8,720 bases of DNA from an uncultured Anaerococcus sp. (GTDB lineage: Bacteria > Bacillota > Clostridia > Tissierellales > Peptoniphilaceae), in NCBI GenBank assembly GCA_902465755.1, contig CABQOK010000041.1, positions 1 through 8,720 of the forward strand. Direction: 5' to 3'. Below are positions 6,544 through 8,720 of the stretch, piece by piece. Every line of letters starts with the position of its first letter. Position 1 is the first letter of the stretch. The position numbers and the translations under genes are program-made. The notes below the pieces were generated by a model that had not been told where the DNA came from, did no database searches, and was given only the letters and a program-made list of their open reading frames with translations.

Positions 6544-8720
6544 ATGGTTGAATATAATCCAAATGCCATAGAGAAAAAATGGCAAAAGAAATGGGATGAT
6601 GAGAAGACTTTTAAGTCTGAGAAAGATAATAATAAGAAGAAATTCTATCCTTTGGTAGAGTTTCCTTACCCATCAGGACAAGGCCTACACGTAGGACACC
6701 CTCGTCCTTATACTGCTCTTGATGTCGTAGCTCGTAAGAGAAGACTTGAGGGAGAAAATGTAATGTATCCAATGGGATGGGATGCCTTCGGTCTTCCAAC
6801 AGAAAACTACGCTATCAAAAACAAAATTCACCCAGCCAAGGTCACAGAAGATAACATTGCCCACTTTAAGGAGCAAATGAAATCAATAGGATTTTCCTTT
6901 GATTGGGATAGGGAAGTAAATACAACTGACCCAGATTATTATAAGTGGAGCCAATGGATCTTCATTCAAATGTTTAAGCATGGACTAGCCTACAAGAATG
7001 AAATGTCTGTAAACTGGTGTCCATCTTGCCAAGTAGGACTTGCCAACGAAGAAGTTGTAGATGGTAAGTGTGAAAGATGCGGAACAGAAGTAGTTCACAA
7101 GATGAAAAATCAATGGATGCTAAAGATAACAGAATATGCAGACAGATTAATAGATGATCTAGAGGAAGTTGATTTTGAAGAAAGAATCAAGGCCAGCCAA
7201 ATCAACTGGATTGGTAGGAGCCATGGTTGTGATGTTGACTTTAAGATAAAAGACCTAGACGAAAAGCTTACTGTTTATACAACAAGACCTGACACTATAT
7301 TTGGAGTATCCTACATGGTAGTAAGCCCTGAGCATCCAATCCTTGATAAATATAAAGACAAAATCAAAAACTTCGCAGAGATTGAAGCCTACCAAGAAGA
7401 GGCTAAAAAGAAATCTGACTTTGAAAGAAGTGAGCTTAATAAGGATAAGACCGGTGTAATGATTGATGGAATCTCTGCAATCAACCCACTAAACGATAAG
7501 GAAATTCCTATCTGGGTATCAGACTATGTCCTAATGACCTATGGTACGGGAGCAATAATGGCTGTTCCTGCTCACGATAGTCGTGACTTTGAATTTGCAA
7601 AGAAGTTTGATATGCCAATAATCCCAGTTTATGATACTGGAGAAGAGCTACCTACAACTGATATCAATAAGGGAGAGGCAATTAACTCTGACTTCCTAAA
7701 CGGCCTATCAGCAAGTGATGCTAAGAAAAAAGCAATTGAATATGTAGAAGAAAAAGGCCTTGGTAAGGCAAAGACTAACTTTAAGCTAAGAGACTGGGTA
7801 TTTTCTCGTCAAAGATATTGGGGAGAACCAATCCCGATGATCTACTGCGAAGAGCACGGTTGGGTTCCAGTTCCTGAAGAAGAGCTTCCAGTAAAGCTTC
7901 CTGATGTTCCTTCCTATGAGCCTACAGCTACAGGAGAATCCCCACTATCAGAGATAGAAGAGTTTGTAAATACAACTTGTCCAATCTGTGGTAAGCCTGC
8001 TAAAAGAGAAACAGACACCATGCCTCAATGGGCAGGATCAAGCTGGTATTATCTAAGGTATATGGATCCAAATAACAAGGAAGCCATTGCAAGTAAAGAA
8101 GCCTTAGACTACTATTCTCCAGTTGATTGGTACAATGGTGGAATGGAGCATACTACCCTTCACTTACTTTACTCAAGATTCTGGCACAAATTCCTCTATG
8201 ATATAGGTGTCGTTCCAACAAAAGAACCTTACAGGAAGAGGACTAGTCATGGAATGATCCTAGGAAGCGACCACCAAAAGATGAGCAAGTCTCGTGGCAA
8301 TGTAATCAACCCAGATGACATCGTAAGAGACTATGGGGCTGATACCTTAAGATGCTATGAGATGTTTATGGGAGATTTCTCATCAATGGCCATCTGGTCA
8401 GATGAGGGAGTAAGAGGCTGTAGGAAATATCTAGAAAGAGTATTTAACCTAACAGACCTTGTAGTAGATGGCGAAGAATACAGCAAAGACCTTGAAGTTG
8501 TAATCAACCAAACTATCAAAAAGGTAAGTGAAGATTACGAAAACCTTAAGTTCAATACTGCTATAGCCCAACTTATGACCCTCCTAAACGAGATGAAATC
8601 TCTTGGTAAAATCACTAAAAAAGACTTTAAGACTTATATAACCCTACTCAACCCAGTAGCTCCTCACATGACTGAAGAATTGTGGGAGATGATGGCCTAT
8701 GAAGAAGAGCTTAACCAAAC
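6544..8720 (+). CDS. leuS: Leucyl-tRNA synthetase (LeuRS), class I, C-terminus cut off by window end
   Basis: LeuRS charges tRNA-Leu with leucine and edits mischarged products. The frame is open from the ATG at 6544 to the last base, giving 725 full codons; about 80 residues of a usual 800-odd are missing. The class I HIGH motif appears as HVGH at residues 49-52 within [13 protein letters not shown] zinc knuckle is formed by C159, C162, C176 and C179. The CP1 editing domain shows TTRPDT at 246-251 and [15 protein letters not shown] at 334-348, with D345 as the likely key editing aspartate. [12 protein letters not shown] begins at 420, a further CPIC pair is at 479-482, and KMSKS is at 579-583. 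The anticodon-binding helical domain has begun ([14 protein letters not shown]) when the window ends. The ATG follows asnS by 9 nt. All catalytic and editing signatures visible in this part look intact. Confidence 0.97.
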   Translation, partial: MVEYNPNAIEKKWQKKWDDEKTFKSEKDNNKKKFYPLVEFPYPSGQGLHVGHPRPYTALDVVARKRRLEGENVMYPMGWDAFGLPTENYAIKNKIHPAKVTEDNIAHFKEQMKSIGFSFDWDREVNTTDPDYYKWSQWIFIQMFKHGLAYKNEMSVNWCPSCQVGLANEEVVDGKCERCGTEVVHKMKNQWMLKITEYADRLIDDLEEVDFEERIKASQINWIGRSHGCDVDFKIKDLDEKLTVYTTRPDTIFGVSYMVVSPEHPILDKYKDKIKNFAEIEAYQEEAKKKSDFERSELNKDKTGVMIDGISAINPLNDKEIPIWVSDYVLMTYGTGAIMAVPAHDSRDFEFAKKFDMPIIPVYDTGEELPTTDINKGEAINSDFLNGLSASDAKKKAIEYVEEKGLGKAKTNFKLRDWVFSRQRYWGEPIPMIYCEEHGWVPVPEEELPVKLPDVPSYEPTATGESPLSEIEEFVNTTCPICGKPAKRETDTMPQWAGSSWYYLRYMDPNNKEAIASKEALDYYSPVDWYNGGMEHTTLHLLYSRFWHKFLYDIGVVPTKEPYRKRTSHGMILGSDHQKMSKSRGNVINPDDIVRDYGADTLRCYEMFMGDFSSMAIWSDEGVRGCRKYLERVFNLTDLVVDGEEYSKDLEVVINQTIKKVSEDYENLKFNTAIAQLMTLLNEMKSLGKITKKDFKTYITLLNPVAPHMTEELWEMMAYEEELNQ

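Noticed and set aside
6611..6876. Two overlapping minus-strand open frames opposite leuS, and one opposite ftsQ (1643-1843)
   Set aside because: They are short shadows of conserved coding sequence with no supporting signals.
1..8720. Searched by eye for tRNA/rRNA genes, CRISPR repeats, insertion sequences, toxin-antitoxin pairs, prophage genes and recoding sites
   Set aside because: The window is filled end to end with seven housekeeping genes whose frames are intact. No gap exceeds 37 bases, and no repeated or inverted blocks were seen apart from the nrdR terminator.

Overview
The window is a gap-free run of housekeeping genes, all on the + strand, from an AT-rich Gram-positive anaerobe. 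The protein styles (DivIB-type FtsQ, a Firmicutes-type FtsZ ending in [13 protein letters not shown], NrdR next to ftsZ), the low GC and the heavy use of AGA/AGG arginine codons suggest a Firmicute of the Clostridia/Tissierellia side. A non-spore-forming anaerobic coccus related to Anaerococcus or Peptoniphilus fits well, but that placement is an inference from recall, not from a search.

Left part (1-3341): the end of a division and cell-wall (dcw) cluster, in the order murD (3' end only), murG, ftsQ/divIB, ftsZ. MurD and MurG make cytoplasmic and lipid-linked peptidoglycan precursors. DivIB belongs to the septal synthesis complex and FtsZ forms the division ring. The cluster is very compact: ftsW, murC, murB and ftsA, often found in this stretch in other bacteria, are not between these genes. 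A good sigma-A-type promoter (TTGAAA, 17 nt, TATAAA) lies at the ftsQ/ftsZ junction, so ftsZ probably has its own transcription start.

Middle (3343-3822): nrdR, the ribonucleotide reductase repressor, begins one base after the ftsZ stop and has no visible Shine-Dalgarno sequence, so it is probably translated by coupling to ftsZ. A strong intrinsic terminator overlaps the end of nrdR, with the stop codon inside the hairpin.

Right part (3837-8720): rarA (replication-fork AAA+ ATPase), asnS (asparaginyl-tRNA synthetase) and leuS (leucyl-tRNA synthetase, cut off by the window end after about 725 codons). rarA and asnS overlap by 11 bp and leuS follows 9 nt later, so the three look co-transcribed. 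There is no room for T-box leaders in front of either synthetase.

No intergenic gap exceeds 26 bases. I found no RNA genes, mobile elements, CRISPR arrays or long repeats, and no undescribed system. The points worth a second look are regulatory: the ftsZ promoter, the SD-less ftsZ/nrdR junction, and the terminator that a translating ribosome could disrupt.
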